Below the pieces are notes generated by a model. That model had not been told where the DNA came from, ran no database searches, and saw nothing but the letters and a program-made list of their open reading frames with translations. Below are positions 11,124 to 21,142 of a stretch of 64,000 nucleotides of DNA, in pieces. Each line of letters opens with the position of its first letter. Position 1 is the stretch's first letter. The stretch covers positions 3,005,925 to 3,069,924 of the forward strand of contig OY811977.1 of NCBI GenBank assembly GCA_963681505.1, in the 5' to 3' direction. A program made the translations under genes and the position numbers. This DNA is from Eunapius fragilis (taxonomy: Eukaryota; Porifera; Demospongiae; Spongillida; Spongillidae).

Positions 11124-11265
11124 AGTAATGCAAATCCCAGCAGCGTACTACCTTCCTCCCTCCCGCCCACGCACAGATCCACACACCCTCACATGTCCAT
11201 CCATCGGATGCAAGCATGTGGGGCCTTGGCTAGACCAGGGCTGAGGTAGGGCATCTATTAACTCC

Positions 11266-11296
<31 letters not shown>

Positions 11297-11300
11297 ACAG
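11124..11300. repeat. Low-complexity C-rich stretch and poly-C run
   Basis: A C-rich stretch leads into a pure C run of about 30 bases near 11267-11296. It ends in ACAG, which doubles as the splice acceptor of the dynein fragment at 11301. No other feature is seen. Confidence 0.6.
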
Positions 11301-11429
11301 GATAGCTCGCATGGTTCGTCAGCCCCGAGGTAACGCCCTCCTGGTGGACGTGGGAGGCACGGGAAAGCAGAGTCTGACCAGGCTAGCCGCCCACATGTGT
11401 GGGTACAAGTGTTTCCAAATAGAGCTCAA
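11301..11429 (+). pseudogene. Dynein heavy chain exon fragment (AAA P-loop), broken by a repeat
   Basis: The frame reads [20 protein letters not shown] and then [17 protein letters not shown]. This is the P-loop (GGTGKQS) and following helix of an AAA module, probably AAA4, of an axonemal dynein heavy chain, the microtubule motor of cilia. A CAG acceptor lies directly upstream at 11298-11300. There is no GT donor where the homology ends. Instead the sequence passes at an AAGGC junction into a dispersed repeat also found near 19.1 kb and 54.3 kb. No other dynein exon is visible nearby, so this is probably an isolated or broken exon. Confidence 0.75.
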
Positions 11430-11700
11430 GGCACATTATATGACCACTATTCACTTGCATGCAGGTGCATCACATACATGTAGTGTACTAATAAATGGAG
11501 GTATTATAAATGCAACTGCTTGACTGCATCTCTCCAAACTAACATAGACACTGTACTGTATGCATTAATTTGATCAATAGCCACACATTTCCAGTGTGTA
11601 CTGAAATTCAATGGACCAATGCACTTCTTGAAGTACAAGTGTACATGTGTTTGAAGGTTGTCTGGTCTTATTGGGTTATCAGGAACCAAATTTACTTTTT
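11430..11700 (+). repeat. Dispersed repeat R1, copy 1
   Basis: This segment, with GACCACTATTCACTTGCATG, GTATTATAAATGCAACTGC and CCAAACTAACATAGACACTG, matches 54290-54467 closely and 19130-19190 partly. It is a dispersed, probably transposon-derived repeat of unknown class. It begins exactly where the dynein homology stops. Confidence 0.7.
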
Positions 11701-12263
11701 CTCAGCTACTGGTGGAATTCATATAAAAGAAACTGTAATGCAACGAAAGTAACTTAACATGCTATAAAGAAAAAAAAAATCATGACTTTTATGTATGATG
11801 GACACAGGGTAAAAGGCAATTGGAAAGTCTGCTGCTCAAATGTTGTGCATGTCACAAACACAAGCATGCATTGCCACTGACCCACCCCCAAGCTAGCTAT
11901 ATTGTACAACAAGCAGCAGACTTTGCCTCCACATTGCTCCTTCTATTTACCTTATTTATTATTATTTGTTGGCAATTTCATTTGCCTATTAATAGACCTA
12001 CACTGATAAAGCACACTCATTGGCAGGAGAGAGCACACGACGTCATCTTTATACACTGTGAGTAGATTTCCTGAAACGGAACTTCCAATGAATTTGAACC
12101 ACATTTTATTTTAATTACATGCATGTAATTTGAGTGCGTTATATCATTTTGCCATTTCGTTTGCTTCAGTTCGTGTGTTTTGATGGTGTATTGTCATGAA
12201 GGCATGCATAGAAGAACATGCAAGCACGTATTCTTAACAATATGTTGAGAGCTGCATGGTAGT
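11701..12263. other. No gene recognised
   Basis: AT-rich non-coding DNA with short A runs and some ATGCATG motifs. I see no coding, RNA or repeat structure I can name. Confidence 0.5.
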
Positions 12264-12920
<657 letters not shown>

Positions 12921-13328
12921 TGGGATCGTGGCAGCGAAAAGGGACCTACCGCATATCAGGCCGCCCCGAACGTACGAAGGGAGCGTGGCAGAGGAAGAAA
13001 GATAGAGAGGGGGGGGGGGGGGGGGGGGGGGGTTTAACCATGCAGAGTTGGTTTAACTATCAGTGTAGATTGCTCTATGAAAATGTTATCCAAGGGCTGG
13101 GAGTGCAACCCACCCCCCCCCCCCCCCCAGATCTGCTATTGCATGTTATAAAAATTTTGCAGAAAGAAGCATCAAAGTTGACGCAAAATGTACGCATAAT
13201 TAAAAATTCAGGCCACCATGATGGACAGACTAATTTCAAGTGCGTAAGAAAGAAGTTGCGGAGATGACTCTTTGAATATGACATAATTTGAAAACTTGAA
13301 AAAATATGCGCTAGGTGCCACGATCCCA
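12921..13328. mobile_element. TA-flanked MITE with TGGGATCGTGGCA ends
   Basis: TGGGATCGTGGCA at 12921-12933 is exactly inverted at 13316-13328. Both ends are flanked by TA (12919-12920 and 13329-13330), as for the Tc1/mariner group. The 408 bp interior carries a G run (13009-13031), a C run near 13112-13128 and no gene. The class is inferred only from the TA and the inverted ends. Confidence 0.6.
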
Positions 13329-13330
13329 TA

Positions 13331-13417
13331 AATATTACCCCCCCCCCCCCCCCCCCCCTGCACCCCCAGACCCGTGAATGTTTCCCCGTACCGCTTTCAA
13401 ATTAAATAATTTAGTAG
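13331..13417. other. Short flank with poly-C run
   Basis: A run of about 20 C lies at 13337-13358, then ordinary sequence up to the GTAG duplicated by the Gypsy B insertion (13414-13417). Confidence 0.6.
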
Positions 13418-13530
13418 TGTAGCAATCCAAGTGTTTAATCAAATAAGATCGTACAGCACGCCATTAAATACCCTCAGGTGTAAACACTGCGCATGTCCAT
13501 AATAAGAGCAGCTATAGCGCATGCGCTACA
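13418..13530 (-). repeat. Gypsy B 3' LTR
   Basis: 113 bp, TGTAGC...GCTACA, identical to the copy at 18296-18408. This is unusually short for Ty3/Gypsy. On the minus strand it is preceded by the purine-rich tract AGGAGGGGGGATAG, the expected plus-strand primer. Confidence 0.93.
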
Positions 13531-13545
13531 CTATCCCCCCTCCTA
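13531..13545 (-). promoter_or_regulatory. Gypsy B polypurine tract
   Basis: On the minus strand a purine-rich run (AGGAGGGGGGATAG) ends directly at the 3' LTR. This is the usual primer for plus-strand DNA synthesis. Confidence 0.8.
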
Positions 13546-13557
13546 GTGAATCTGTCT

Positions 13558-16500
13558 CTAGTCAAAAATGTTTGTTCCAAATCTGTCCGGCCGACTCCTT
13601 AATCTTTTCGACTGTCGGAGAAGTGGCAATGGCTCCACTGGCGGCTGTTCCTGCTGATCATCCCGAGGCTCCACTTCATGTTGCTCCTCCTGGCGCTCTG
13701 GCTCGAGATTATCCTCTTGAGGAGCAATCACCAAGTTATCATCTTCAGTTTCCTCAGCATCGGATACATCTGATTCCTCAGCCTCAGAAAAAACAGCTGC
13801 ATCACGTGGTGCGGTTGTCCCTTGTTCGTATGTACCTCCCCGTGCACACGGCTTCAACCTGTCAAAATGAACAACAACTTTCTTGCGAGTGGAGTCCCTG
13901 TGTTGGATCAAGTATAACACATTACTGAACACTTTCACAACTTTATATGGACCCTGCCAATAAGAGTGTAATTTAGCCGACTTCCCCCTGGGCACAGCAG
14001 GACAATACAACCAAACCCATTCACCAATCCCATACGGCCTTCCCGTCCGTCTGCGGTCATACACCATCTTCTGACGGCGCTGCCGCCAACCTAACCGTTC
14101 TCGCACCCTCTCATACGCAGTATCCAGTCGAGCTCTCAAATCTTTGCTATATTGGTGTACCGGCTGAGGTGGAACATTTGGAGGCAACCCAAACATGACA
14201 TCCACCGGCAGCCTGGCCTCACGTCCGAAGAGGAGGAAATATGGCGTACACCCAGTGGACTCCTGCACACTTGTACGATAGGCTAGCATCACTGCTGGAA
14301 TACAGAGGTCCCAATTCTGTTCATCCTCCCTCGATGCAATGCTAAGGAGATCAAGCAAAGTTCGATTAAAGCGTTCGACCAGCCCATCAGATTGCGGGTG
14401 ATAAGGCGTAGTCCTTGTCTTCTGAACTCCCAACAGCAAACACACTTCCTTAAACAGGGCGGACTCAAAGTTCCTCCCCTGATCGGTGTGCAGAACATCA
14501 GGGGCTCCAAACCTGCTGACAAAATGACTAACAAACACGTTAGCAATAGTTTTTGCTTCCATGTTAGGTATTGGATAAGACTCCACCCATTTTGTAAAAT
14601 AATCCCCTAACACTAGAATGTACTTGTTCCCTCTATCCGTGAGCGGCAGAGGACCCAGGATGTCCATGGCCACACGCTGGAATGGGCCACCAGCCAACAC
14701 CTGCTGCATTGGGGCACGATTGCGCCGTGGAGGTGACTTCCGTGCCGCACACAATTCACAAGCTCGACACCAGTCTTCGATGTCATGGCGCTGACCCGGC
14801 CAGTAAAAACGGGAACGGACTTTCTCCAAAGTCTTGAACATTCCAAGATGGCCACCACTGGGAGAGCTATGAAGTTGCTGCAGGACAGAGCCTATCCAAC
14901 TCCGAGGTACTACCAACTGAAGATGTTTATTGCAACCCTTTCCCGGAACATCTTCCCACTGTCTAAACAGAACCCCATCCCGAACTACCAGGTGTTTATA
15001 CTGTGCCCACAATGTCTGCAGAGTGTAACTGCCCTCACTTGGCAAAGCAGCTGGTGGAGACGAGTTTTCTATCCAGGAAATTACCCTTCGAAGATCAGCA
15101 TCAGACCCCTGCATCTCCTTAGAGTTCTCCAGTGGCAAAACGGAGAGGCCTGCCTCAGAATGCACATTCGATCCAGACCACAAATTACCACCGTTACCAT
15201 TAACGGCCCCAAACGCATTGTGGAACAAACACGGCGTGGCAATGCCATTGTGCATACCACATTGCTTACACTGGATCCTTGAAAGGGCGTCTGCATTGCC
15301 ATGACGAAGACCTGGACGATGAATAACATCAAAATCAAATTCAGCGAGAATCTCTAGCCACCTCGCCACCTGGCCCTGGGGGTCTTTAAAACTACGTAAC
15401 CAACGAAGCGCGCTGTGGTCGGTGCGAACAATAAACCTTCGTCCCCATAGATAAGCCCGAAACTGACGAACTGACCATACCAATGCCAACAACTCACGTC
15501 TCGTTGCACAATATTGGCATTCCGCCTTTGTAAGCACCCTGCTAGCATATGCGATCACCCTTCCATCGTCCAAGTGTGATAGTACTGCTCCAACACCCTC
15601 CTGACTGGCGTCAGCATCAACCACAAATGTTCTGTCGAACTGTGGAAAGGATAAAATAGGGGGCGAAGCTAACTTACCCTTTAAAGCCACAAATGCCTTA
15701 TCACACAGTTCAGTCCAGTGCCAGGGTTTGGATTTTTCTGTTAGTGCATGAAGAGGAGCAGCGGTGTCTGCAAAATTGCGAATGAATTTCCTATAATAGG
15801 AAGCAAACCCCAAGAACTGTCGCAGGCTTTCATGATCAGTGGGCGTAGGCCAGTTTTCGACGCACTTGATCTTGTCAGCATCCGCAGCTATACCCTTCTC
15901 TGAAACCACGTAGCCCAGATACCGCACACTCTTGCAAAGCAGATGGCATTTGCTAGGCTTGATCTTCAGCCCCGCCTCCTTAAGCCTCTGTAGCACCTCT
16001 GTAAGCCGCTGCAAGTGCTCTTCCACCGTTCGACTAAAAATGATGATATCATCAAGGTATACCAAGCATGTTACCCAACTGAGTCCTGCCAGGACCATAC
16101 TCATTAACCGCTGAAACGTGCTTGGAGCGTTCGTTAGTCCGAACGGCATTACTCGGAACTGATGTAGACCAAACGGAGTGATGAACGCAGTTTTCTCCTT
16201 GTCCGCAGGATCCATTTCTACCTGCCAGTAGCCACTTGCCAAATCTAAGGTTGAAAACCACTTGGAGCCGGATAAAGTGTCCAGAGCATCATCAATCCTG
16301 GGAAGAGGGTGCACGTCTTTTTTTGTTACGCTATTCAGGCGACGAAAATCTACACAAAACCTGTATGAACCGTCCTTTTTCCTAACCAGAACAATAGGCG
16401 AGGCCCATGCTCCTCCGGACGGCTCTATTATCCCCTGTTGGAGCATTCCCTGGATCATTTTCTGTACCACGTCACGTTGATGAAACGGAAGCCTCCGCGC

Positions 16501-18261
16501 CGGCTGATGAACAGGGGGGGTGTCACCTGAGTTGATGGTATGACGTAAGACATTGGTACGCCCTAAATCACCGTCACCTACAGAAATTACATCTGAGAAA
16601 TGATGTAAAATTGTTTTCAACTTAGCACACTCCTCCCTTGACAACCCCGATGTGTCACCCATTAATTCCCCAACTGCTTTACCAATTGCCTCTGTTGATC
16701 GGGCTGGAAGCCGTGTGCCCAATGCAGGCTCAACCATATTCGCTCCCTCTCTTCCATCCCATGGGGATACCTGACCAACCTTCTCCTTGCAATGCAGTGT
16801 TACAGGAACTGCAGAGGGGTTCACCAGCTGAACTACTGCTTTGCCATCATGGACAGGAGATACAGAACAGGCAAACAGAAGTCCGCGTTGAGTAGACATT
16901 TCCGCCTTTGGCTGGAACAGACCCACATAGTCCCCGTCCGTTTTCGCACCTTCCAACTGAACCTGCAATCGCATCTCGTGATAGGGTGGCACGACAGCTG
17001 TCTCCTGTACAAACACATGACATGTAGAAATACACGACCCGTACAAGGTGTCTAGGGGTATTGTTTCGCCTAACATGATCATTGTTCTTCTCCCCAGGTC
17101 AACAACACACCCGTATTGTTCTAGAAAGTCTGTTCCCAATAAACACTCCTGCGTCATCTCACGCACAACAAGGACAGTATGAGTTCTCACATGCTTTCCC
17201 ACCATAAGATCAAGGTCAATCTGTCCACATAGACTTAACGAGTCTCCATTAACTGCCATCACAGGACATTGGGGTGTCAAGAGTTTCCTGTCTTGAGAAA
17301 TGTCATTCCACACCTTTTCATGCACAAGGGTAACGGATGATCCTGTATCCACTAGCATACGTGTGGGACGACCCCCAACCATACCCTGCAGTATCAACGT
17401 GCATGCCACAGCCGATGTGTACTTCACTGACCTGTCCTTCCCAATCTCCTTCGGAGATACATTCCGTTCCTTCCGCTGAGGACAATTGCGCCGTATATGC
17501 CCTTTTTGCTTGCAGTTCCAACAGACAGGGACCCTTTTCGGAGCGCTCCTTTTCTCACCGACTTCCCGACTTGACAACTTACTAATCTCCTGTGACAGCT
17601 GTTGGACTTGTAACGCCAACTCTTCCACCGTATTAGCTCGCAATGCACCTTGTACCAGGTCTCGTTCACCTGACACGGCAAGACTCGCACCTGACCCCTG
17701 TTTCTCTCCGCGTAGGCTTTGTTGAGCCAGCTCCACTGATTCCCACTGGCTAGCCAAAGCAAGTGCAGCCTCCAACGACTCTGGTTGCTTCCTCAAAAGC
17801 CTCATCTGCACAGAAGGAGAGATAACACCGTGAATAAATTGCTCACGCGCCATTTCAAGTCGTCTTTCCGCCGACCACGAAGGGTAAGCCTTGTCCGCCA
17901 GCATCCGCAACCGCCCTGAAAATTCTAACAGGGTCTCGGGTCTCTCCTGGTGGGCTGAGTGCAGTTTGCGCTGCCATTCCAGTTCGACTCCTTTTGGCGC
18001 ATACTGCTCCTGCAGACATTTCTTCACCTCTTCATACTCCACCCCGTCACCGCTAACAAAACCCGACTGACTCACTACCCGAAATGCGTCGTCTTCCAAC
18101 AGCGCTACCAACTCTTCTCCTCGCTTGTTATCCGGGACCTTCGCTTCCCTGAAGTACAGTTCTAACCTTTTGACCCAGAGATTGAAGTCAGCGCCCTTAG
18201 CAAACCGAGCGGGCGGTCTAGCGCTAAACCGAACAGCCTTCCGCTCTTCCTGCTCGGCCAT
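13558..18261 (-). CDS. Gypsy B Gag-Pol polyprotein
   Basis: This is one open frame of about 1567 codons. I prefer the Met at 18261 (MAEQEERKAV), because the only earlier in-frame Met (18303) lies inside the LTR. Domains in order: capsid-like Gag (1-230); a CCHC knuckle CWNCKQKGHIRRNC (about 246); a retropepsin with LVDTGSS (about 304); reverse transcriptase with YLDD (about 736); RNase H with VVDADAS (about 885); an integrase H2C2 zinc segment (about 1130-1170); an integrase core with Asp in MDILGP, Asp in HTDQG and Glu in LVERF; and an acidic C-terminal tail. Having gag and pol in one frame without a shift is known for some Ty3/Gypsy lineages. No stop or frameshift is seen, so the copy may be competent. 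It would replicate through RNA in cytoplasmic particles. Confidence 0.95.
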   Translation of the reverse strand: MAEQEERKAVRFSARPPARFAKGADFNLWVKRLELYFREAKVPDNKRGEELVALLEDDAFRVVSQSGFVSGDGVEYEEVKKCLQEQYAPKGVELEWQRKLHSAHQERPETLLEFSGRLRMLADKAYPSWSAERRLEMAREQFIHGVISPSVQMRLLRKQPESLEAALALASQWESVELAQQSLRGEKQGSGASLAVSGERDLVQGALRANTVEELALQVQQLSQEISKLSSREVGEKRSAPKRVPVCWNCKQKGHIRRNCPQRKERNVSPKEIGKDRSVKYTSAVACTLILQGMVGGRPTRMLVDTGSSVTLVHEKVWNDISQDRKLLTPQCPVMAVNGDSLSLCGQIDLDLMVGKHVRTHTVLVVREMTQECLLGTDFLEQYGCVVDLGRRTMIMLGETIPLDTLYGSCISTCHVFVQETAVVPPYHEMRLQVQLEGAKTDGDYVGLFQPKAEMSTQRGLLFACSVSPVHDGKAVVQLVNPSAVPVTLHCKEKVGQVSPWDGREGANMVEPALGTRLPARSTEAIGKAVGELMGDTSGLSREECAKLKTILHHFSDVISVGDGDLGRTNVLRHTINSGDTPPVHQPARRLPFHQRDVVQKMIQGMLQQGIIEPSGGAWASPIVLVRKKDGSYRFCVDFRRLNSVTKKDVHPLPRIDDALDTLSGSKWFSTLDLASGYWQVEMDPADKEKTAFITPFGLHQFRVMPFGLTNAPSTFQRLMSMVLAGLSWVTCLVYLDDIIIFSRTVEEHLQRLTEVLQRLKEAGLKIKPSKCHLLCKSVRYLGYVVSEKGIAADADKIKCVENWPTPTDHESLRQFLGFASYYRKFIRNFADTAAPLHALTEKSKPWHWTELCDKAFVALKGKLASPPILSFPQFDRTFVVDADASQEGVGAVLSHLDDGRVIAYASRVLTKAECQYCATRRELLALVWSVRQFRAYLWGRRFIVRTDHSALRWLRSFKDPQGQVARWLEILAEFDFDVIHRPGLRHGNADALSRIQCKQCGMHNGIATPCLFHNAFGAVNGNGGNLWSGSNVHSEAGLSVLPLENSKEMQGSDADLRRVISWIENSSPPAALPSEGSYTLQTLWAQYKHLVVRDGVLFRQWEDVPGKGCNKHLQLVVPRSWIGSVLQQLHSSPSGGHLGMFKTLEKVRSRFYWPGQRHDIEDWCRACELCAARKSPPRRNRAPMQQVLAGGPFQRVAMDILGPLPLTDRGNKYILVLGDYFTKWVESYPIPNMEAKTIANVFVSHFVSRFGAPDVLHTDQGRNFESALFKEVCLLLGVQKTRTTPYHPQSDGLVERFNRTLLDLLSIASREDEQNWDLCIPAVMLAYRTSVQESTGCTPYFLLFGREARLPVDVMFGLPPNVPPQPVHQYSKDLRARLDTAYERVRERLGWRQRRQKMVYDRRRTGRPYGIGEWVWLYCPAVPRGKSAKLHSYWQGPYKVVKVFSNVLYLIQHRDSTRKKVVVHFDRLKPCARGGTYEQGTTAPRDAAVFSEAEESDVSDAEETEDDNLVIAPQEDNLEPERQEEQHEVEPRDDQQEQPPVEPLPLLRQSKRLRSRPDRFGTNIFD

Positions 18262-18276
18262 GTAGCATTCGGTCCG

Positions 18277-18294
18277 ATCCCACTTCTGACACCA
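18277..18294 (-). promoter_or_regulatory. Gypsy B primer-binding site, tRNA-Leu type
   Basis: On the minus strand the sequence is TGGTGTCAGAAGTGGGAT. It is complementary to a tRNA 3' end of the form ATCCCACTTCTGACA plus CCA, which matches animal leucine tRNAs as I know them. It starts one base inside the LTR, the standard place for minus-strand DNA priming. Confidence 0.8.
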
Positions 18295-18295
18295 G

Positions 18296-18408
18296 TGTAG
18301 CAATCCAAGTGTTTAATCAAATAAGATCGTACAGCACGCCATTAAATACCCTCAGGTGTAAACACTGCGCATGTCCATAATAAGAGCAGCTATAGCGCAT
18401 GCGCTACA
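18296..18408 (-). repeat. Gypsy B 5' LTR
   Basis: 113 bp, identical to 13418-13530. On the minus strand the primer-binding site follows after one base, and the Gag-Pol ATG lies 34 bases past the LTR. Confidence 0.93.
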
Positions 18409-18412
18409 GTAG

Positions 18413-19060
18413 TTTCGTTTTTATTTCGATACATTAGCCCAAACAGGAGCCTTTTTATTTCACGACGAGGAGGATGGTTGGATATATATTAAAACGAACA
18501 TATGCAATCAGACACTCGCACATAATTGGATACGCTCATATTTTTGGAATCGAAAATTGGTGCGGAAAAAGCCCTACCAACCGCACGAAACACACGCAGC
18601 TGAGTCCCTATAAGCTTACCAACAAACGTCGTACGTCGACGCTATCTATTAAGCTTCGAGTTCATACGTGGAGGGGAAGTTACTAAAGTTCTTCATTAAT
18701 CGTTATGATCTGATGCTAATAGACTGAATCAAGCTAAAAAACATATAGGCATAAATGTACTTCATGCTGTTCAGTAACTGTAACAATGAATACATAGACA
18801 CTACATTAAGTGCTTGAGAAGTTGAAATCTGTAGCTTAGCAACATTTGATTAGCAACATTTGATTAACAAGGGGGTTACTTTTATTTAACATCCATGAAT
18901 ACGGTGGCCCATACACAGACAAGCAACAATGGCTGCATGAACAATTTTATCTCATTCCCTACATTATTAACACTATCATAATATGCACTATGCACTCATG
19001 TTGCACCAACAGACCCTCCGCTCTATGAGACTGTGGTAAATGAGCAACAGAGTGCTGGTA
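18413..19060. other. No gene recognised
   Basis: AT-rich sequence to the right of Gypsy B. I found no motif or open frame worth naming. Confidence 0.5.
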
Positions 19061-19192
19061 CCCAGCCATGCCCAGAGCTATCATGTATGCACTTAACCAA
19101 AGGCATCTATAAAATGCACACATGTAAATACTATTTGACCATAATTCATTTCCAGGTGCATCGCATACATGTAGTGTATTAATAAATGCTCG
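19061..19192 (+). repeat. Dispersed repeat R1, copy 2
   Basis: It includes ACTTAACCAAAGGCATCTAT and TACATGTAGTGTATTAATAA, shared with 54255-54360 and in part with 11430-11500. It stops at about 19192, where a Helitron-like segment begins. Confidence 0.7.
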
Positions 19193-19552
19193 TGTTTGTT
19201 CTCGTTCCTAGACCAATTCTTCTCCGTCGTCCGACGACGTCGTCGTCTTCTAATTCTTCTTCTTCTCGGGTGAGTATAACTCGGGATAGGAATGGTTTTA
19301 AAGAGCGCAAGTTATACCAATAGCTTTAGAATCTCCTGGAAGGCCATCTTCAGGTATCAGATAGATCAATAAAGATATACGTAATTATTAACCGTTCCCA
19401 TGGTGACATTTACATAAAATTGTGCAGCGTAGGTGGGATTTCTGATTGCAGCTTTGTTCACCACTTTTCCGTTTTGGCTAGCGATGTTGTTTTCTATTTT
19501 CAAAATGCCCTCACGTCAACAAAAGAGGAGAGCTAAACAACGAGAGGAATAC
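19193..19552 (+). mobile_element. Helitron 5' end fragment
   Basis: This segment is homologous to the reverse complement of about 48305-48665, the upstream region and first codons of the large Helitron. Shared landmarks are the GTCGTCGTCTTC run, GAGTATAACTC, ATAGGAATGGTTTTAAAGAG, CAATAGCTTTAGAAT and an ATG at 19511 opening MPSRQQKRRAKQREEYLQ. The coding part ends after about 18 codons, where a fold-back element begins. Only the leading end is present, so it cannot be autonomous. Confidence 0.7.
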
Positions 19553-19782
19553 CTCCAAAAGGTAATGGTGGTGTAAAAAGGAGGGGAACAAGGTTTTGAG
19601 AAAAGGGCAATGTTATATTTAGCACTTCTTTTGGTTCTGTTACATTTATACGTGCTAAATATAGGATTTTTGTCTCATTACCCTTTTCTCAAAACCTTGT
19701 TTTCCTCCTTTTTACACCACCATTGCCTCCAATTCCTATATCCCACCAACTTTCTCGTCAGAGAATGTTTTTCTTTACTTGT
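19553..19782. repeat. Fold-back element FB1, left arm truncated
   Basis: The arms GGTGGTGTAAAAAGGAGG... and its inverse pair around a short loop flanked by TTTAGCAC and GTGCTAAATA. The right arm continues through CCCACCAACTTTCTC and GAGAATGTTTTTC to ACTTGT at 19782. The left arm lacks about the outer 50 bp. Its closest relative is the copy at 42648-42935. Confidence 0.85.
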
Positions 19783-20233
19783 TCTATACAGCATGCTTAA
19801 AGGCATGTAATCAGTACACGGAAAAAGTAATCTAAATGAGCTACATATACCTACCTCTAATGGTTGAAGATATTCCTTTTAAGAAGAAAACTATTATAAG
19901 CTTTTTTCAAAATGGAACCCTCTGATGATTTCAATCTGTATCGCCCTTTGCTTAAGCTTTCAACAACTTCGTAAGGACCTAGCCACTTTTTGTCCAGTTT
20001 TCCACCCATTCGATGCGAGTTTTGCATGTTCTTCAACATAACTATCGTACCAGAGCTAAAACTCTTAAGTAGGATTTCAAAACTTTTAAATATAATGATA
20101 CACACACAATACCATTATTACCCATACATGGAGAGTGCCACGTTTTGCATTGTATTGTGCCTTTTGTCAATCGTCGTTGCTGAGCTCGTTCAATATTTTT
20201 AAGGACCTTCTGATGGTATTTCTCCCGGATTGC

Positions 20234-20296
20234 TAGTAGATTACCATAAGTTTAGATTACCATAAGTTTAGATTACCATAAGTTTACCATAAGTTT
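20234..20296. repeat. Short tandem repeat GATTACCATAAGTTTA
   Basis: Four to five imperfect copies of a 14-16 bp unit (TTACCATAAGTTTAGA) lie in a row, within an intron of the integrase gene. Confidence 0.85.
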
Positions 20297-20888
20297 CTTC
20301 CATATCATATGTACATGTGTTCTCGCCTGTGACACTAGTGGTTGCCTTCAGCTGAATTCACGATCGATTGCCATACGAGGGATACGATTGTACATAATAA
20401 AGGGGCTAAACTGTGAAGAATTCTGCTTTGCTTTGCGATAAGCACACAAGGCTGCATCTGTATTTTCATCCAAGTTTTCTTTAGCCTCTGAAAATTTGAT
20501 CAAAGCCTTTGTCAGTGTTTGATTAGTGCGCTCATCCAAACCATTAGTTTGAGGGTGATAGGGACTGCTAATCCTGTGCTCAATCCCTGTCAGCTTAAAC
20601 AAACAGCTGAAAAGGATAATAAACAATAATGGTTTAAATGCATGAAACTATTGAAAATTACCTTGAAAGTTGATTTACAAATTCCCTTCCCTGATCTGAT
20701 ATGATGATGTCAGGCCAGCCATGACGACAAAACACTGTAAATAAGAAATCAGCAACACCAACTGCTGTCTTATCTTTAAGTGGGGCACCTTCAGGCCACT
20801 TTGAGAAGCAATCTGTTACCATGTCACAATATGTTTATTTTTCTTACACGTTTCAGGTAATGGACCTACAAATATGAGAATGATTGGA

Positions 20889-21142
20889 AATAAAAACGTT
20901 CTCTAGAGAGCGTTGGTGGTGTATAGGATTCATAGGCAATGATGGTGTAAAAAAGGGTCTAATCAGTAATACAACAATCTTATATGTGCACACATGCTAC
21001 ATATCCTACAAATGTGCTAAAATAGGATTATTACATTATCTCATATTACTGATAAGACCTTTATTGTTTCCTTGCCTTTTACACAATCATTGCCTAGGAA
21101 TCCTATACACCACCAAAATGATTTTTTTTTTTGTTAACTTGT
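20889..21142. repeat. Fold-back element FB2
   Basis: This is a diverged member of the hairpin family. TGGTGGTGTATAGGATTC, AGGCAATGAT and GTGTAAAA on the left recur inverted on the right, around TTTTAGCACA-like core sequence. It lies in an intron of the integrase gene. Confidence 0.75.

Larger units (their letters stand above)
13418..18408 (-). mobile_element. Gypsy B: complete Ty3/Gypsy retrotransposon with identical 113 bp LTRs
   Basis: Two direct repeats, 13418-13530 and 18296-18408, begin TGTAGC and end GCTACA. I see no difference between them over 113 bp. The element lies on the minus strand, with a tRNA-like primer-binding site inside the right LTR and a purine tract inside the left LTR. 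GTAG flanks both sides (13414-13417 and 18409-18412). A single uninterrupted Gag-Pol frame fills the interior. Identical LTRs, an open frame and an intact duplication point to a recent insertion. Confidence 0.95.
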
